Below, piece after piece: positions 61,470-64,000 of a stretch of DNA of 64,000 nt (position 1 is its first letter; each line of letters starts with the position of its first letter). The notes beneath the pieces were generated by a model. It did no database searches and was not told the origin of the DNA. It saw only the letters and a list, made by a program, of their open reading frames with translations. Source of the stretch: Gamsiella multidivaricata (Eukaryota > Mortierellomycota > Mortierellomycetes > Mortierellales > Mortierellaceae). Position numbers and translations under genes: made by a program. The stretch covers positions 1 through 64,000 of the forward strand of contig NW_026251805.1 in NCBI RefSeq assembly GCF_025024155.1, in the 5' to 3' direction.

Positions 61470-63405
61470 CTAAATTTCCTCGATCTTCACTGTGGCATCT
61501 CTATGTTGCGGATACAGCTCCATGTCGGGCGATCTCCACCTATGGTAGGTCCAAGATATTGCAGAGAGTAGGTCAGAAAATGAAATCACTTTGCCCCAGT
61601 CGAGAGCAGTAGAGCATAGACATGTACTTACCAACCCCATCCGGCAGGTTTAATCCACCACCACCGGCCCTTCTTGATCCTGTCTTTCTCTATCTCATCA
61701 GCATGCTCTTTCTGTAACCGCAGTGCCACTCTCTTCAGCTCGTCCAGCGCCTCGTACACTCTCTCTGTTATTTTGACGCGCGCCTCGACTTCCTGGATCT
61801 TACCCTCCTTGTACTCCTGCATTAGTGTTCCAAAATCAATTGGCTCTCCAAAGACGATTGTCAGGGGCAAGCCCAACTTGGGGAAGATGGGCGAGTCGTT
61901 GTTCGGGTACAGTCTCAGGATATCCTCCATGCCTAGATGATAAATCGGGATTACGATCGGGATCTCTGCCTCACTCATGGGCTTGCCTCCGTCTGCGATG
62001 GGTGGTCCTCCGTACTCCATCAATATCCTGCCCACGCCCCACTTGAGTCGGATGAGTTGGTCCGACTGGTTGATCTTTCCTTCTGGGAAAATGTGGACCC
62101 ACCGGCCGCTCTTGAGCAGATCGATCGACTTGTCTACAGCAGGCTGATAGATGCCGTTGCCTCGAATGATCGGTACAATTTGTCCGAATCTGAAGAACGC
62201 TCCAACGGGTCTAGGGCAGTAAACAGAAAGTGTAGGGTTTAAGAAAAAGGGATCATATTGCATCTTACGCTTGTACTCTTATGAATCGTTGAATTGTGCA
62301 CTCACTTATTGGGGTAACAAAGCTCTTGAGCTCCCAATGCATATCGAATGGTCTTTGTGGGGTGAAAAAAACACTTCCATGGTAACGCCCCCCACAACAG
62401 GGGGTCATCGGCACTAAAGAACAGAAACAAGATAATCCTTGTTATTTGTCTTTTCCCCGTGTTTCTGTCCCGTTATGACCAAATAGTCGATTCCGATCTT
62501 GTAAAGTGCGCAGGCTTTGTGTCTCTCGCTCAAGACTTACGTCGAGGCATGGTTGGTAACTATGGACACAAAAAGGAGAAAAAAATTAGAGGGAATGTAC
62601 AGACCAGATCATCATAGTGATCGCATCCTCTTCATGTACATTTGAGCTTGCTTTACTTACTTGTGAGGATCGGTCTTGTCCGGTGAGGATCGTAAAGGAC
62701 TTTGAGGAATGGGTTCATGTTGTAAACTCCAGTGTAGGCGCCGAATGTCATAAATGTCTTGCTTACTGCTGCTACTCCACACATCACCATGGTGCTTTTC
62801 TCGCAAAAAAAAAGAAAAAGAAAAAAAAAGAAAAAGAAAAAAAAAGAAAAAGAAAAAAAAAGAAAGAGCGAGAATAATAGTCAGTCCATCGTTCTTCTCA
62901 AAAAGTCATATCGCACGAAACGGCGGCTAGGATAGTGTGTACCATACCTCGCGACATTCCACCATCCCTTTTCCGGCGGATTGTAAATCTGATAAAAATC
63001 ATGAATATGATCCACATTGGTGCGTGGATAGGCGAGAAGAATGCTGGACGGATCGGCCCTGAAACGGGGTGCCCACTTCAGATCTGGATTATGTTCAGGT
63101 GAAGGCACGAAGGGGAGATGCGGCAGGGGATTCTGCTCTAGCCTTGGTGATGAAGACGTTGCTGTTGCTGAGGATTGTGACGATATATGGTCCCTGGCAC
63201 CTGCATTGTCGCTAGTGCCTAGTTTTGAGGTCGCAGTGCTGTCGTCAGCTCCGGTGGCAGGCCATTGTGTCGGAAAGGGCGTTGATAGTGCCTTGGCAGG
63301 GACGGGCGCTGGTCTGACAGAGATAGAATTTCTGTCGTCGTTGTCGTCCTGAGGAACGTCTGTGGGACTTGGGGTAGAAGGGGCTCGTGTGAAGAATCCT
63401 CCCAT
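61470..63405 (-). CDS. TAZ1: Tafazzin, cardiolipin transacylase
   Basis: Mitochondrial phospholipid-lysophospholipid transacylase that remodels cardiolipin. Six exons are inferred: 63405-62948, 62794-62661, 62559-62541, 62413-62306, 62210-61632 and 61539-61470 (455 residues; human about 290, yeast 381). Core motifs are TNHASTADDPLLWGALPW with the H-x4-D catalytic pair His201 and Asp206, IRYALGAQELCYPNK, FRFGQIVPIIRGNGIYQP, GRWVHIFPEGKINQ and the YHLGMEDILRLYPN-type end. His201 is encoded on the 19-nt exon 3. The first 150 residues are mostly disordered Ser/Pro/Thr-rich sequence. The segment WWNVASTMVMCGVAAVSKTF matches the family's membrane-entry helix and is made only by the first splice. 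The last intron (donor GTAAGT inside TTGGTAAGT) adds a 23-residue tail ending VKIEEI; without splicing a TAA ends the protein at GWGW. Confidence 0.93.
62802..62872. repeat. Purine microsatellite (A9GA5G)n in the first TAZ1 intron
   Basis: Units of about 16 bp, nine A, G, five A, G, repeat about four times. On the coding (minus) strand this is an uninterrupted T-rich tract directly before the exon-2 acceptor, so it acts as the polypyrimidine tract. Confidence 0.85.
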
Positions 63406-64000
63406 CGTTCGAGGTCGAGGTCAAGAAAGATTACCAAAAGGAAAGGGAGAGAGAAGAGATGGAGAAGAAGAGACGATGCGACGATGTAGGCTATGGTCCC
63501 CAGCAGCAGCAGGCCAGCACAAATAAATAGCACACAACAAACGAGGGCCCAGGGACCAGGCGGGGGCAGGAAGGAGGCAGGAGGGACAGAAGAAAAACAG
63601 ACGACGATAGTTTTCGTCATGGCTCTCCTTCGGATCCTCTCTTTTATTTTTGTCCGTGCCCAAATGATATCCCGCAGTCACGGCACCCTCATTTTGGTGG
63701 CAACGAATCAAGGCCAATCGGCGGGAGGATGCGCTCAACTTCTCCTCCTGGGGATACTTTTAGGGCATTTCAATACAAGGGGAGAGGGGTAAACGGGCAA
63801 GGAAAGGAATCCGGAGTATACCGATTCTCTGTTGCAGGGATAGTCTAAGCACCAAAACTATTAGGGTATCCAGGGCGATCAGCGAGATCAGGGCGAGTAA
63901 TTGTGCATAGAAGTGGATATGAAACAGGCGTGCATTTGTTGCATAGTGCCCTGCGGCAGTGATGTGTGAAAGATAACGACTGTGATGGTCTCATAGTTTG
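63406..64000. promoter_or_regulatory. Upstream region of TAZ1
   Basis: The first 200 bp upstream of the TAZ1 ATG are C/T-rich on the coding strand, as in other leaders here. No further gene is supported up to the window edge. Confidence 0.5.

Overview
The window is nuclear DNA of a filamentous fungus. Coding regions are cut by many short introns (about 50-130 bp) with GTAAGT/GTATGT-like donors and TAG/CAG acceptors, and every recognised product is a eukaryotic or fungal protein. An early-diverging fungus of the Mortierella group (Mortierellomycota) is my best guess. The main reason is the 955-residue protein at 54986-57936, whose head domain and central domain resemble a family I associate with Mortierella genomes. 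The assignment is inference, not proof.

Layout. A 424-bp MITE lies at 42-465. UTP10/HEATR1 (ribosome biogenesis, minus strand) and the mitochondrial Hsp90 TRAP1 (plus) diverge from one short promoter near 9.5-9.9 kb. A gap with a decayed secreted-protein gene is followed by MsrA (minus) and the exocyst gene EXO84 (plus), also divergent. A tandem plus-strand run follows: EXO84, vacuolar alkaline phosphatase, NADH-cytochrome b5 reductase and an SSX2IP/Msd1-like coiled-coil protein. The last of these converges on the NAC beta subunit (minus). A gene-poor stretch of about 5 kb leads to the plasma-membrane H+-ATPase PMA1, then an SSK1-type response regulator, which converges on PEP carboxykinase (minus). 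After a second gap of about 4.7 kb come a six-BRCT Rtt107/Brc1-like repair scaffold and, only 245 bp later, the lineage-type head-plus-LRR-like protein. From about 58 to 61.4 kb lies a repeat zone holding a 224-bp fold-back MITE, a 5'-truncated LINE with poly(A) and target-site duplication, and coding-like relics. The cardiolipin transacylase tafazzin (minus) ends the window.

The genes are mostly unlinked housekeeping functions. A few touch related processes: PMA1, exocyst and alkaline phosphatase concern the plasma membrane, secretion and vacuole; TRAP1 and tafazzin concern mitochondria; SSK1 concerns stress signalling. I see no biosynthetic cluster, CRISPR array, rRNA or tRNA. Exon structures were read by eye from splice motifs, reading-frame phase and family conservation. 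The most unusual points are a membrane-anchored SSK1 with a degenerate kinase core, 19- and 20-nt micro-exons in tafazzin and EXO84, the nested transposons, and the head-plus-LRR protein.
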